From assembly GCF_937927635.1 (NCBI RefSeq), contig NZ_CALBRW010000017.1:124001-188000 (forward strand): 64,000 nucleotides of DNA, given 5' to 3'. Below are positions 16,403-26,514 of the stretch, one piece after another. A model generated the notes under the pieces. It made no database searches and was not told where the DNA came from. It worked only from the letters and a program-made list of their open reading frames with translations. The translations under genes were made by a program, and so were the position numbers. Source of the DNA: an uncultured Microbacterium sp. (GTDB lineage: Bacteria > Actinomycetota > Actinomycetes > Actinomycetales > Microbacteriaceae). Each line of letters opens with the position of its first letter. Position 1 is the first letter of the stretch.

Positions 16403-18318
16403 TGCAGATGAATACATGGGTCCCTGAGCCCGCCCGCGGGTTCGACACCGTCCTGGTCGCCAACCGCGGCGAGATCGCCCGCCGCGTCATCCGCACGCTG
16501 CGCGAACTCGGAATCCGCAGCGTCGCCGTCTACAGTGACGCGGATGCCGGTGCCCCGCCCGTGCGCGAGGCGGATGACGCCGTGCGCATCGGCGCCTCGC
16601 CTGCCGCCGAGTCCTATCTGCGGGTGGATGCCATCATCGCCGCCGCTCGCGAGAGCGGCGCACAGGCCATCCACCCCGGGTACGGCTTCCTCTCCGAGAG
16701 CGCCGACCTGGCGCAGGCCTGCGCGGATGCCGGCATCGTCTTCATCGGACCCGGTGTGCAGGCGCTCGAGATCATGGGCGACAAGGCCCGCGCGCGCGAC
16801 CACGTCGCGGCTGCCGGCGTGCCCATCGTCCCCGGCTTCAACGCCGACGGCATGGACGACGAGCAGATCCGCGCCCATGCCGACGAGGTCGGCTACCCGC
16901 TGCTGGTCAAGCCCAGCGCGGGCGGTGGAGGCAAGGGCATGGAGGTCGTGAACGCCGGGGACGAACTCGCCGGCGCACTGGCCACCGCGCGGCGCGTGGC
17001 GAAGGCCGCGTTCGGTGACGACTCGATGGTGCTGGAGCGCCTTGTGCAGCGCCCGCGCCACATCGAGGTTCAGATCTTCGGCGACACCCACGGCACCGTC
17101 ATCGCGCTGGGGGAGCGGGAGTGCACTCTGCAGCGCCGCCACCAGAAGGTCATCGAGGAGGCGCCGGCGGCGCACCTTCCGGATGCTGTGAGACAGCGCC
17201 TGTTCGCGGCGGCCGTCGCTGCAGGCCAGAGCGTGAACTATGTCGGCGCGGGCACCGTGGAGTTCCTCGTCGAGGCCGACAACGTCGACGACGTCTTCTT
17301 CATCGAGATGAACACCCGCCTGCAGGTCGAGCATCCGGTGACCGAGGAGGTCACACGGCTGGACCTGGTGGCCCTGCAGCTGCTGGTCGCCGCAGGCGGA
17401 GAGCTCCCCGAGCCGCCCGAGGTGCGCGGTCACGCCGTGGAGGCCCGTGTGTACGCGGAGTCACCGGAGCGGGGCTTCCTGCCGTCGACGGGCCATGTGC
17501 TGCGATTCGACGCGCCGCGCGGCGTGCGCGTGGACGCGGCCGTGGAGACCGGCTCCGAGGTCACCGGGTTCTACGACCCGATGATCGCCAAGGTCATCGC
17601 CACAGGCCCCGATCGGGAGACGGCGCTGCGGCGGTTGGATGCCGCGCTGGGACGCACGGTGGTCCTGGGTGTGGAGACCAACATCGCCTTCCTCCGCGCC
17701 CTGGTCACGCACGAGCGCGTGGTCGCGGGCGACCTGGACACCGGGCTCATCGAGACGATGATGCCGCTGGCTGCGCAGCAGCCCACCGATCGGATGCTGG
17801 CATCCGCCGCGGCCGCCGTGCCCGCCTCGGCCTCCCGCGTCGGCGAACTGTGGCGTACCGCACCCGGCTGGCGTCTGAACGCGCCGGCCGTCGAAGCGCA
17901 GCCGCAGTTCCTCACCGACGACGACGAGATCGTGACGGCCCCGGATGCCGAGGGTGCAGCCGCAAGCGCGATCGACGCCGACGGTGCGGTGTGGGTGTCC
18001 GAGAACGGCATCACCCTGCGGTTGCGTCCGCTCTCGCGCCGGGAGCGCATGCAGCGCCGGTTGGCGGAGAGCGAGCGCGCCGCAGGACCCCGTGATCCCG
18101 AGGGCCGCGCGCCCATGCCGGGATCCGTGGTGGCCGTGCTCGTCACCGAGGGTCAGCAGGTCCACGAGGGCGACCCGCTCGTCTCGATCGAGGCGATGAA
18201 GATGGAGCATCCGGTGCTCGCGCCGCACGACGGCACGGTGCATCTGCTGGTCGCCGTCGGCGATCAGGTGCGGCGCGACCAGCCGGTCGCCCGCGTCAGC
18301 GAACAGGAGACAGCATGA
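16402..18318 (+). CDS. accA1: methylcrotonyl-CoA carboxylase biotin carboxylase/carrier (alpha) subunit
   Basis: 638 aa. Biotin carboxylase domain 1-455 (VANRGEIARRV at 19-29, ATP-grasp loop AGGGGKGM near 175, EMNTRLQVEHPVTE), a central linker domain, and a C-terminal carrier domain with EAMKMEH, biotinylated at K600. It carboxylates biotin with ATP and bicarbonate. The ATG at 16402 overlaps the accD1 stop; the ATG at 16408 is an alternative. Its stop overlaps the dehydrogenase start by 4 nt. Confidence 0.95.
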
Positions 18319-19478
18319 CCGACGACCTCAGCTCCACCGGGCTCAATGAGGAGCAGCGCGAACTGGCCGCCATGGTGCGCGACTTCGCCGAGCAGGTGGT
18401 GGCGCCGCAGGCCTACGAGGCCGACCGCACCCACACCCTCAACCTCGACGTCGTGCGCCAGATGGGCGAGATGGGCCTGTTCGGGCTGCCGTTCTCCGAG
18501 GAGTACGGCGGCCAGGGCGGCGACTACATGGCCCTCGGCCTGGCCATCGAGGGTCTGGCCCGGGTGGACCAGTCCATCGCGATCACACTCGAGGCCGGCG
18601 TGAGCCTGGGCGCCATGCCGATCTACCGCTTCGGCACCGAGGAGCAGAAGCAGGAGTACCTGCCCTCGCTGCTCACGGCCGAGCACCTCGCCGGCTTCGG
18701 CCTCACGGAGCCGGAGGCCGGCAGCGACGCCGGCGCCACGCGCACCCGTGCGCGTCTGGAGGGCGGCGAGTGGGTGATCGACGGCTCCAAGCAGTTCATC
18801 ACCAACTCCGGCACCGACATCACGCGCTTCGTCACCGTCACGGCCGTCACCGGAGAGAACGACGGGCGCAAGGAGATCTCGACGATCATCGTGCCCAACG
18901 GCACGCCCGGGTTCACCGTCGAGCCCGCCTACGACAAGGTCGGCTGGCACGCGTCCGACACGCATCCTCTGACGCTGGACGGCGTGCGCGTGCCGGAGGG
19001 CAACCTGCTCGGCGAGCGGGGCCGAGGCTTCAAGAACTTCCTCAGCATCCTCGATGAGGGGCGCATCGCCATCGCCGCGCTCTCCACCGGGGCGGCGGAG
19101 GGATGCCTGGAGGCGGCCGTCGACTACGCCAAGAAGCGCACCATCTTCGGCGCGGCGCTCAGCACCCGCCAGAACGCGCAGTTCACCCTGGCCCGCATGC
19201 GCGCCCGCGTGCACACCGCCCGCCTGGCCTGGCACCACGCCGCGCGCCTGCGCGATGCGGGACTGCCGTTCGGCGAAGAGGCAGCCATCGCCAAACTCGT
19301 CTCCGGTGACGCCGCCATGGACAATGCCCGCGACGCGACGCAGATCTTCGGCGGCAACGGCTTCATGAACGAGTATTCGGTCGCCAGGCACTACCGCGAC
19401 TCGAAGATCCTCGAGATCGGCGAGGGCACCACCGAGGTGCAGCTGCTGGTGATCGCCCGCTCTCTGGGCCTGGCATAA
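18315..19478 (+). CDS. acyl-CoA dehydrogenase (leucine pathway)
   Basis: 387 aa with all three acyl-CoA dehydrogenase domains: FGLTEPEAGSDAG (FAD and substrate loop), the middle beta domain, and FGGNGFMNEYSVARHYRD. The catalytic base is expected at E370 in IGEGTTEVQ, the medium-chain-type position. The operon suggests isovaleryl-CoA or a related branched substrate, although true isovaleryl-CoA dehydrogenases keep their base elsewhere; the M. tuberculosis counterpart is FadE19. It uses electron-transfer flavoprotein. Confidence 0.92.
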   Translation: MTDDLSSTGLNEEQRELAAMVRDFAEQVVAPQAYEADRTHTLNLDVVRQMGEMGLFGLPFSEEYGGQGGDYMALGLAIEGLARVDQSIAITLEAGVSLGAMPIYRFGTEEQKQEYLPSLLTAEHLAGFGLTEPEAGSDAGATRTRARLEGGEWVIDGSKQFITNSGTDITRFVTVTAVTGENDGRKEISTIIVPNGTPGFTVEPAYDKVGWHASDTHPLTLDGVRVPEGNLLGERGRGFKNFLSILDEGRIAIAALSTGAAEGCLEAAVDYAKKRTIFGAALSTRQNAQFTLARMRARVHTARLAWHHAARLRDAGLPFGEEAAIAKLVSGDAAMDNARDATQIFGGNGFMNEYSVARHYRDSKILEIGEGTTEVQLLVIARSLGLA

Positions 19479-19487
19479 GGTGCGATC

Positions 19488-19967
19488 ATGACAGACATCG
19501 TCCAGCGCGGGCTGTACTACGAGGAGTTCGAGCTCGGCGCCCGCTATCTGCATCGACCGGGACGCACCGCCACCGAAGCCGACAACGTGCTGTTCACGAC
19601 GCTGACCATGAACACGCAGTCGCTCCATCTGGATGCCGCGTTCTCCGATGCGCAGCAGCCGTTCGGGCAGCGTCTGATGAACTCGATGTGGACGCTGTCG
19701 ACCATGGTCGGCGCCTCCGTCGCGCAGCTGACGCAGGGCACCCTGGTGGCGCAACTGGGACTCAGCGACATCAGCTTCCCGCATCCGGTGTTCCACGGCG
19801 ACACGCTGTACACCGAGAGCCTGATCACCGAGAAGCGCCTGTCGGCCTCGCGCCCGGGCCAGGGCATCGTCACGATCGCGCACACCGGCCGCAACCAGGA
19901 CGGGGTGGTGGTGGCGACCGCCACCAGGATCGCGCTCATGCACTGCCTGCCGGAGGGGGAGAAGTGA
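19488..19967 (+). CDS. MaoC-family (R)-specific enoyl-CoA hydratase
   Basis: 159 aa, one hotdog fold with the hydratase motif TEADNVLFTTLTMNTQSLHL (about 25-44), holding the catalytic Asp and His. The likely substrate in this operon is 3-methylglutaconyl-CoA, the product of the carboxylase, hydrated to 3-hydroxy-3-methylglutaryl-CoA. It replaces the crotonase-type hydratase of the classical route. Its stop overlaps the GTG of the lyase gene. Confidence 0.85.
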   Translation: MTDIVQRGLYYEEFELGARYLHRPGRTATEADNVLFTTLTMNTQSLHLDAAFSDAQQPFGQRLMNSMWTLSTMVGASVAQLTQGTLVAQLGLSDISFPHPVFHGDTLYTESLITEKRLSASRPGQGIVTIAHTGRNQDGVVVATATRIALMHCLPEGEK

Positions 19968-20767
19968 CCTTCGATCTCGGCCCCGCCCTGCTGTTCTGCC
20001 CGGCGGACCGCCCGGAGCGCTTCGCCGGGGCACTGGCCAAGGCGGATGCCGTGATTCTCGACCTCGAGGACGCGGTGCTGCCGGATGCCAAGGCCCAGGC
20101 CCGCGAGAACCTGCTCGCTGCGGACGTGGACCCGGCTCGAGTCATCGTGCGGGTCAACGACCCGGCATCCGCGTTCTTCTCAGCCGATCTCGAGGCTGTG
20201 AGTCGCACGCCGTTCCGCACGGTGATGGTCGCCAAGGTCGAGGACCCGGCGGCGCTCGACGCGTTCGACGAGACGTTCTCACTCCTGGCGCTGTGCGAGA
20301 CGGCTGCCGGCGTGCAGCGCGCAGGCGAGATCGCCGCTCATCCGCGCGTGGCGGCGCTGATGTGGGGCGCCGAGGATCTGGTGGCCTCGATCGGCGGCTC
20401 GTCGAGCAGGTTCCCCGACGGCCGCTACCGCGAGGTGGCGCGCCACGCCCGTTCGACGGTGCTGATCGCGGCTGCCGCACACGGCAAGGCCGCGATCGAC
20501 GCCGTGCACCTGGACATCGACGACCTCGACGGTCTGGCTGCGGAGGCTGCGGATGCCGTGGCCTCCGGATTCCGCGCCACCGCCTGCATCCACCCGAAGC
20601 AGGTCGCTGCGATCCGCGACGCGTATCGTCCGGATCCCGCCGCGGTGGAGTGGGCGCGCGCGGTGCTGGCCGCCGCCGAGGGGGAGCACGGCGTGTTCCG
20701 CTTCGACGGCCGCATGGTCGACGAGCCCGTGCTGCGGCATGCCAGGGCGGTGCTCAGCCGGGTCTGA
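19964..20767 (+). CDS. CitE-like beta-hydroxyacyl-CoA lyase
   Basis: 267 aa from GTG 19964 (4-nt overlap with the hydratase stop). HpcH/HpaI-type TIM barrel: LDLEDAV (Mg region), VRVNDP, LCETAAGV and MWGAEDL (metal-binding Glu and Asp). It lacks the other citrate lyase subunits. The M. tuberculosis relative in the same position, Rv2498c, is a bifunctional lyase for HMG-CoA and citramalyl-CoA, acting in leucine and itaconate breakdown; the same role is inferred here. Confidence 0.85.
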   Translation: MTFDLGPALLFCPADRPERFAGALAKADAVILDLEDAVLPDAKAQARENLLAADVDPARVIVRVNDPASAFFSADLEAVSRTPFRTVMVAKVEDPAALDAFDETFSLLALCETAAGVQRAGEIAAHPRVAALMWGAEDLVASIGGSSSRFPDGRYREVARHARSTVLIAAAAHGKAAIDAVHLDIDDLDGLAAEAADAVASGFRATACIHPKQVAAIRDAYRPDPAAVEWARAVLAAAEGEHGVFRFDGRMVDEPVLRHARAVLSRV

Positions 20768-20774
20768 CCCGACG

Positions 20775-21359
20775 TCAGCCCGCGATGGGCTCCAGGAACC
20801 GGAGCGCGCCGCGCTCCGCGACGAAGCGGTGCACCGAGCCGTTGCGCAGTGCGTCGCCCTCACGGGGCAGCGTGCCGCCGGAGACGTGCATGAGCAGAGC
20901 GCGGATGACCCCGCCGTGCGTGACGACGATGAGCGACTCGGCTGTGGGAGCTGAGCGGCGCCTGGCGGCTCGCGCGATGCGGTCCAGCGAGTCCATCGCG
21001 CGCTCGCACACGGCATCCAGCGTCTCGGCGCCTGGAACCTCGGCGCTCCAGCCGCCGTACCGGGCGATGTAGTCCGCCACCTCGGTACCCTCGGCCACGC
21101 CGAACTCGCGCTCGCGCATGCCCTTCGTCAGTGCTGGCTCGGCGAGCCCCAGCTGACCGGCGATGATCTGCGCCGTCTCCCGTGCGCGCACCAGCGGACT
21201 GGTGTAGATGGCGTCATAGTCGCCACCCTGCAGCGTCTGCGCTGCGGCCAGCGCATCCGCGCGTCCGGTGTCGTTCAGGGGGATGTCGGTGGCGCCCTGG
21301 ATGCGTCGCTGAAGGTTCCAGTCGGTCTGCCCGTGGCGCACGAGGGTGAGAAGAGTCAC
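20775..21359 (-). CDS. histidine phosphatase (phosphoglycerate mutase-like)
   Basis: 194 aa. LVRHGQTDWNLQRRIQG (about 6-22, with H9 the phospho-acceptor), REREFG and VVTHGGVIRAL (second histidine) define the branch-1 histidine phosphatases. Substrate is unknown; cobalamin-phosphate, sugar-phosphate and trehalose-phosphate enzymes all look like this. It is convergent to the lyase gene (7-nt gap) and next to the sirtuin gene. Confidence 0.88.
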   Translation of the reverse strand: MTLLTLVRHGQTDWNLQRRIQGATDIPLNDTGRADALAAAQTLQGGDYDAIYTSPLVRARETAQIIAGQLGLAEPALTKGMREREFGVAEGTEVADYIARYGGWSAEVPGAETLDAVCERAMDSLDRIARAARRRSAPTAESLIVVTHGGVIRALLMHVSGGTLPREGDALRNGSVHRFVAERGALRFLEPIAG

Positions 21360-21368
21360 CCCTCGACC

Positions 21369-22181
21369 CTACGCGAGGGCATCTGCGAGAGCGCTCAGCA
21401 CCGGCGACGTGCCGCCCGAGATCACGACGTCCGCCCACGCATCCGCCCTGGTCGGCTCGCGATTGACGATCACCAGCGGGATGCCGCGGCGGCGAGCGCG
21501 CTCGATGATGCGGATGCCGGAGTTCACCGTCAGCGAGGTGCCGGCCACCAGCAGCGCATCCGCCGCATTGACGACCGACTCGGCGGCGCGGAAGCGCGCC
21601 GGCGGGACGAACTCGCCGAAGAATACCACCTCGGGCTTGAGCATCCCGCCGCACACCGTGCACGGCGGGATCACGAAGCCCTCCGTGCTCTCGGGTGTCA
21701 CGTCGCCGTCGGGGTTCAGCTCGATGTTCTCGGGTTTGCGCACCCACGGGTTCAGGGTCTCCAGCTGCTCGGCGACGGCCCGACGATCGAACACCTGCCC
21801 GCAGTCCAGGCACAGCGTGCGGTGCATGGTGCCGTGGATCTCCACGACCCGGGTGCTGCCGGCGCGCAGATGCAGCCCGTCGACGTTCTGCGTGACGATG
21901 CCGCTGACCGTGCCCGCACGCTCCATCCGCGCCAGCGCGAGGTGCCCCTCGTTGGGGTCTGGCGCGGTGAACGCCAGCCAGCCCAGGTGCCCGCCCAGCC
22001 AGTAGCGGCGGCGCGCCGCCTCATCGGCCAGATACGTCTGGATGGTCATCGGGTTCGCGCGGGTCCTGGCTCCGACGCCGCGATACGCGGGTATGCCGGA
22101 GTCGGTGGAGATGCCCGCGCCGGTGAGCACTGCCACGCGGCGATCCCTCAGCAGCTCGACCGCGTTCTCGATGCCCGTCAC
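21369..22181 (-). CDS. Sir2-family NAD-dependent protein deacylase (sirtuin)
   Basis: 270 aa if it starts at GTG 22181 (VTGIENAVELLRDRR); the open frame continues to 22310 without family similarity. NAD motif GAGISTDSGIPAYRG, QNVDGLH, catalytic EIHGTMH, zinc site CLDCG...CTVCGG, and VFFGEFVPP are all present. It removes acyl groups from lysines, often on acyl-CoA-metabolism enzymes, a fitting neighbour for the catabolic operon. GGAG lies only 1 nt before the GTG, so the exact start is uncertain. Confidence 0.9.
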   Translation of the reverse strand: MTGIENAVELLRDRRVAVLTGAGISTDSGIPAYRGVGARTRANPMTIQTYLADEAARRRYWLGGHLGWLAFTAPDPNEGHLALARMERAGTVSGIVTQNVDGLHLRAGSTRVVEIHGTMHRTLCLDCGQVFDRRAVAEQLETLNPWVRKPENIELNPDGDVTPESTEGFVIPPCTVCGGMLKPEVVFFGEFVPPARFRAAESVVNAADALLVAGTSLTVNSGIRIIERARRRGIPLVIVNREPTRADAWADVVISGGTSPVLSALADALA

Positions 22182-22287
22182 TCTCCGAAGTCTACGAGCC
22201 TGCCGGAATCCGGGTCGCTGAGCCTGTCGCTTGTACTGAGCGGACGCAGTGAGTCGAAGTGAAGCGTCGCCCTGCCAGAGTTGAACC

Positions 22288-23094
22288 ATGCGCGTCATCC
22301 CGATCTCCACGGCATCCGATCCTCGTCTGGACGACTACCGTTCGCTCACCGATGTCGCCCTGCGTCGCGTGCACGAGCCCGCCGGAGGGCTGTACATGGC
22401 CGAGTCCGCGAAGGTGATCACGCGCGCCGTCCAGGCCGGACATCGGCCGCGGTCGGTGCTGACGCAGGAGAAGTGGCTGGATGCCGTCGCCGACGCGCTC
22501 GGTGACGCGGATGCTCCGGTGTACGTCGCGCCCGCCGACGTCGCCGAGCAGGTCACGGGTTTCGCGATCCACCGCGGACCGCTGGCCGCCATGCACCGTC
22601 CGTCGCTGCCTGCCGTCGCCGAGCTGCTGCGAGTCGTGCCCGCGCGCGCCCGCATCGCCGTGCTGGAGGGCCTCGCCGATCACACCAACGTCGGCGCCGT
22701 GTTCCGCTCGGCCGCGGCCCTCGGGCTGGATGCCGTGCTGGTCACCCCGCGCTGCGCGGACCCGCTGTACCGCCGCTCCGTGCGGGTGTCGATGGGCACG
22801 GTGTTCCAGGTGCCGTGGACGCGACTGGAGAGCTGGCCCGACGGCATCCGCGAACTGCAGGATGCCGACTTCGTCGTCGCGGGCATGACGCTGGGGGAGG
22901 GCGCCGTCGCCCTCGATGAATTCGTTGCTGAAGCTCACGACCGGATTGCGTTCGTGTTCGGCACCGAGGGGCCCGGGCTGTCGCCCGAGACGGATGCCGT
23001 GCTCGATCGGCGGGTGACGATTCCGATGATGAGTGGTGTCGACTCGCTCAACGTCGCGTCGGCTGCGGCTATTGCGTTCTACATGACGAGGTAA
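22288..23094 (+). CDS. TrmH/SpoU-family RNA 2'-O-methyltransferase
   Basis: 268 aa. Substrate-binding domain (about 15-95) then the knotted SPOUT domain with motif 1 LEGLADHTNVGAVFRSAAAL, motif 2 FVFGTEGPGLSPE and motif 3 IPMMSGVDSLNVASAAAI. It methylates a ribose in rRNA or tRNA using S-adenosylmethionine; the target is not evident. The ATG follows GTTGAACC with no Shine-Dalgarno sequence, so a leaderless mRNA is likely. Confidence 0.93.
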   Translation: MRVIPISTASDPRLDDYRSLTDVALRRVHEPAGGLYMAESAKVITRAVQAGHRPRSVLTQEKWLDAVADALGDADAPVYVAPADVAEQVTGFAIHRGPLAAMHRPSLPAVAELLRVVPARARIAVLEGLADHTNVGAVFRSAAALGLDAVLVTPRCADPLYRRSVRVSMGTVFQVPWTRLESWPDGIRELQDADFVVAGMTLGEGAVALDEFVAEAHDRIAFVFGTEGPGLSPETDAVLDRRVTIPMMSGVDSLNVASAAAIAFYMTR

Positions 23095-23145
23095 CGGGAG
23101 CGGCCTGAGTCCTGACTGTGCCGAGGCTCACCGAAGCGGAGATGG

Positions 23146-23571
23146 CTATTGTTCGCCTGCGGGCGTGGAGATCTGTCCGACCACCCAGAGATCATCCGCG
23201 CCGCAGTCCTTGTTGCTCCAATCGTCATTCAACCCGCCGATGCTTCCTCCGCCGATGCTGACATCGACTCCAGAGCTGGCCACCGGGACGCCTTCGGAAT
23301 CGTGCACGGTGAATGAATCCGGGTCCCCGCTGACGGAGTAACCGGCTGGCCAGACGAGTGCGACGATGCCACCGGCGGTTCGTGCAAAGACGCAGCCATC
23401 GTCCCCGGATTCAAGGCTCGCGACGAGCAGCGCTTCCATGCCGCTGGGTTCGGGCTGCGTGTTCGTGATGATCCGTAGAGAAGACGTGCTGCATGCGGTG
23501 AGTGTCATTGCGAGCAGAGCCACGACGAGTACCCCACCGAGCGCGTGCCCCACCTGCCTTGACCCCAACAT
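23146..23571 (-). CDS. hypothetical lipoprotein
   Basis: 141 aa. A signal peptide ends in the lipobox LTAC (C27). The mature part has a pair of cysteines (C60 and C124) and several Gly/Ser-rich turns but no domain I know. Codon use is less GC-biased than in its neighbours, and the upstream intergenic DNA is featureless. Confidence 0.75.
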   Translation of the reverse strand: MLGSRQVGHALGGVLVVALLAMTLTACSTSSLRIITNTQPEPSGMEALLVASLESGDDGCVFARTAGGIVALVWPAGYSVSGDPDSFTVHDSEGVPVASSGVDVSIGGGSIGGLNDDWSNKDCGADDLWVVGQISTPAGEQ

Positions 23572-23722
23572 CCGCCGGATTATGCCATCCGGTCATGGGG
23601 CATCGCTGGAGACGGATCGGATGCTGAGCCGCCGCACACCATCCCGATGCCAGGCGGCGTCGTCGCGCCGAACGTCGCGGTCGCGTCTGCCGTAACCTTC
23701 GACGTCCCGGTGACGCGGCCCG

Positions 23723-24553
23723 TCAGGCATCCGGCCCGGGTGCGCGCACCGGCGCGGGGATCGGGCGCTTCGCCTCGATGTGATCGCCTGAGGACTGGTG
23801 GCGCAGTCGGCGCAGCACCCACGGCGCCAGGTGCTCGCGAGCCCAGCCGATGTCCTCGCGACGGGCCTCGCGCCAGGTGCGCTGCGGGATCGGATCCGGC
23901 TGCATGGCCTGCAGGTCGTTGGGCACGTTCAGGGCGCGAAGCACCATGCGAGCCACCTCGTGGTGCCCCAGTGCGTTGTAGTGCAGCCGGTCGTCGTCGA
24001 AGAACCGCGAGTCCTGCACGACCTTCAGCGACCACTGGTCGGCGACGATGCAGTCGTGACGATCCGCGATGGCGCGCACGTTCTCGTTGTAGATCGCGAC
24101 CTTGCCGCGGAACGGCCGGAACACCGGCGTGAATGCCGTGTCGATGCCGGTGAAGAGCACCACCGCGGCGCCCGTCGAGGAGAGTCTGGCCACGGCATCC
24201 TCCAGCTGCACGGCGATCTCGTCAGGGTCGGTTCCCGGTCGGATGACGTCGTTGCCTCCGGCGCAGATCGAGATCAGGTCGGGGTTCAGCGCGATGGCCG
24301 GCTCGATCTGGTCGGCCACGATCTGCGCGATGAGCTTGCCGCGCACGGCCAGGTTCGCGTAGGCGAAGTCGTCGACGTCCTGCGCGAGCACCTCGGCGAC
24401 GCGGTCGGCCCAGCCGCGCAGCCCGCCGGGCAGGTCGGGAGCGGGATCGCCGACGCCCTCGGTGAAGGAGTCGCCCACGGCCACGAACCGGCGCCACGGG
24501 TGCGGGCCCTCGTTGACCACGAACGGGGTGCGGGACGATTCCTGGTCGACCAT
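23723..24553 (-). CDS. SGNH/GDSL hydrolase
   Basis: 276 aa from ATG 24553 (MVDQESS), supported by AAGGAG 7 nt upstream; an ATG at 24571 lacks one. Block I AVGDSFTEGVGD holds the nucleophile serine, then AGGND (block III) and DRLHYNALGHHE (block V, Asp and His). There is no signal peptide. A C-terminal 60-residue extension rich in Arg and Trp follows the fold. A close paralogue lies at 55939-56697. Esterase or deacetylase activity is expected; the substrate is unknown. Confidence 0.9.
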   Translation of the reverse strand: MVDQESSRTPFVVNEGPHPWRRFVAVGDSFTEGVGDPAPDLPGGLRGWADRVAEVLAQDVDDFAYANLAVRGKLIAQIVADQIEPAIALNPDLISICAGGNDVIRPGTDPDEIAVQLEDAVARLSSTGAAVVLFTGIDTAFTPVFRPFRGKVAIYNENVRAIADRHDCIVADQWSLKVVQDSRFFDDDRLHYNALGHHEVARMVLRALNVPNDLQAMQPDPIPQRTWREARREDIGWAREHLAPWVLRRLRHQSSGDHIEAKRPIPAPVRAPGPDA

Positions 24554-24667
24554 CGGGTTCTCCTTCGGCATTCCGGGTGCCCGGGGTGCGGGCGCCTGAG
24601 AGAGCCTACTCGCGGATCTGCGCTCGGACGCCGGCCGATGTCGGCAGGCTGGATTATCGTTGAACCG

Positions 24668-26407
24668 ATGCTCTCTCCGTCCTTCCCCCAGCGCGCCCCG
24701 TGGGGGACGGCGGACAAGCTGAGGGCATGGCAGCGCGAGGCGCTGGAGGCGTACAACCTGGCCGACAAGCGCGACTTCCTCGTGGCGGCGACCCCCGGCG
24801 CGGGCAAGACGACTTTCGCCCTGACGCTGGCCGTCGAACTGATGCGCATGGGAGAGGTGAACCGCATCATCGTCGTCGCTCCCACCGAGCACCTGAAGAC
24901 GCAGTGGGCCGACGCGGCGGCGCGTGTCAGCATCCGTCTGGACCCCCGCTTCCGCAACAGTCACTGGGCGCCGTCCCGCCAGTACCACGGCGTGGTCGTC
25001 ACCTATGCGCAGGTCGCCGCGCGCTCCAGCGTGCACCGTCACCTCACCGAGAATGCGAACACCCTGGTCATCCTCGACGAGGTGCACCACGGCGGTGACG
25101 CGCTCAGCTGGGGCGATGCCATCCGCGATGCCTACGCCCCCGCCAAGCGCCGGCTGCTGCTCTCGGGCACGCCGTTCCGCAGCGACACCGCACCCATCCC
25201 GTTCGTCGAGTACCTGCCCGACGAGTCGGGCGCCCGCGTCTCCAGCACCGACTACAGCTACGGCTACGGCCGCGCCCTGGCCGACGGTGTGGTCCGCCCG
25301 GTGCTGTTCCACATGTACTCCGGCAAGATGCGGTGGCGCACCAGCGCGGGAGACGAGCTCGAGGCGCACCTCGGACAGGACAACACCAAGGACGTCACCT
25401 CGCAGGCCTGGCGCACGGCGCTGGACCCGGAGGGGGAGTGGATGCCTGCAGTGCTCTCTGCGGCCGACCGTCGGCTCACCGAGATCCGCCACCACATCCC
25501 GGATGCCGGCGGGCTGGTGCTGGCGACGGATCAGACCGTGGCCCGCGCCTATGCGAAGATCCTGCACAGTCTGACGGGGGAGCAGGCCACCGTCGTGCTC
25601 TCCGACGACGCGTCGGCATCCGAGCGCATCGACAGGTTCAGCGGCAGCACACGCCGGTGGATGGTGGCCGTGCGCATGGTGTCCGAAGGCGTGGACGTGC
25701 CGCGGCTGGCGGTCGGGGTGTACGCCACCTCATCGTCGACTCCGCTGTTCTTCGCACAGGCCATCGGGCGCTTCGTCCGTGCCAGGCGCCGCGGCGAGGC
25801 CGCCAGTGTGTTCCTGCCCAACGTGCCCGTGCTGATGACCCTTGCGAACGAGCTGGAGAAGCAGCGCGATCACGCGCTGGATCGGCAGGGCAAGGACGAG
25901 GACGGTCTCGAGGACTCGCTGCTGGATGCCGCCAACCGCGAGGAGGAGGCCTCCGACGCCCTCACTCAGGAATTCAGCTACAAGGCCATCTCATCGCTGG
26001 CGCACTTCGACCGCGTCGTGTTCGAAGGCCAGGAGTTCGGCCAGCTCGCCGAACCCGGCACGCCCGAGGAGGAGGAGTTCATCGGGTTCCCAGGGCTCCT
26101 CGAGCCCGAGCACGTGCACGAGCTGCTCATGCAGCGCCAGGCCAGGCAGTCCAAGCTCCGCCAGGCCCGGGAAGCCGCCACGCCCACCGCGACCACCACG
26201 CTCCCCGCGCCTCTGCACCGCACGCTGCGCGAGCAGCGGCAGCTGCTGAACAGCCTGGTCGGGCTCTACGCCCGCCAGAGCGGCGAGCCGCACGGCGCCG
26301 TGCACGCCGAGCTGCGCCGACTGTGCGGCGGACCTGCTGTGGCACAGGCCACGGTCGCGCAGCTGCAGGCGCGCATCGACCTGCTTCGCAAGCGCGTCCG
26401 CGCCTGA
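24668..26407 (+). CDS. superfamily 2 DEAH-type helicase
   Basis: 579 aa. Walker A ATPGAGKTT, DEVHH (motif II), SGTPFRSD (motif III) and a C-terminal helicase half ending in QAIGRFVRARR (motif VI). The architecture resembles the restriction/repair-type (UvrB/ResIII) helicases common as single genes in actinobacteria. An acidic/Glu-rich zone and a C-terminal coiled stretch follow. The ATG has no Shine-Dalgarno sequence and may be leaderless; an in-frame ATG at 24638 is the alternative. Confidence 0.9.
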   Translation: MLSPSFPQRAPWGTADKLRAWQREALEAYNLADKRDFLVAATPGAGKTTFALTLAVELMRMGEVNRIIVVAPTEHLKTQWADAAARVSIRLDPRFRNSHWAPSRQYHGVVVTYAQVAARSSVHRHLTENANTLVILDEVHHGGDALSWGDAIRDAYAPAKRRLLLSGTPFRSDTAPIPFVEYLPDESGARVSSTDYSYGYGRALADGVVRPVLFHMYSGKMRWRTSAGDELEAHLGQDNTKDVTSQAWRTALDPEGEWMPAVLSAADRRLTEIRHHIPDAGGLVLATDQTVARAYAKILHSLTGEQATVVLSDDASASERIDRFSGSTRRWMVAVRMVSEGVDVPRLAVGVYATSSSTPLFFAQAIGRFVRARRRGEAASVFLPNVPVLMTLANELEKQRDHALDRQGKDEDGLEDSLLDAANREEEASDALTQEFSYKAISSLAHFDRVVFEGQEFGQLAEPGTPEEEEFIGFPGLLEPEHVHELLMQRQARQSKLRQAREAATPTATTTLPAPLHRTLREQRQLLNSLVGLYARQSGEPHGAVHAELRRLCGGPAVAQATVAQLQARIDLLRKRVRA

Positions 26408-26444
26408 CCCGGGCTCCCGTTAGGGCATCCGAAATCCTGTCAAT

Positions 26445-26466
26445 CCGCGTTCTGACGCGGGTTTGA
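26445..26466 (+). terminator. short hairpin between the helicase and iron-exporter genes
   Basis: CCGCGT-TCTG-ACGCGG followed by GTTTGA. A modest stem with a weak T stretch; it could end the helicase transcript. Confidence 0.4.
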
Positions 26467-26514
26467 GCGCGCGCTCTCGATAGCGTTGGACGTTGATCTA
26501 CTCACGGAGGATGC

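Noticed and set aside
22216..22262. REP-like intergenic repeat before the sirtuin and methyltransferase genes
   Set aside because: The stretch resembles intergenic repeats of this group, with CTGAGC twice, but only one copy is visible in this window and its symmetry is poor.
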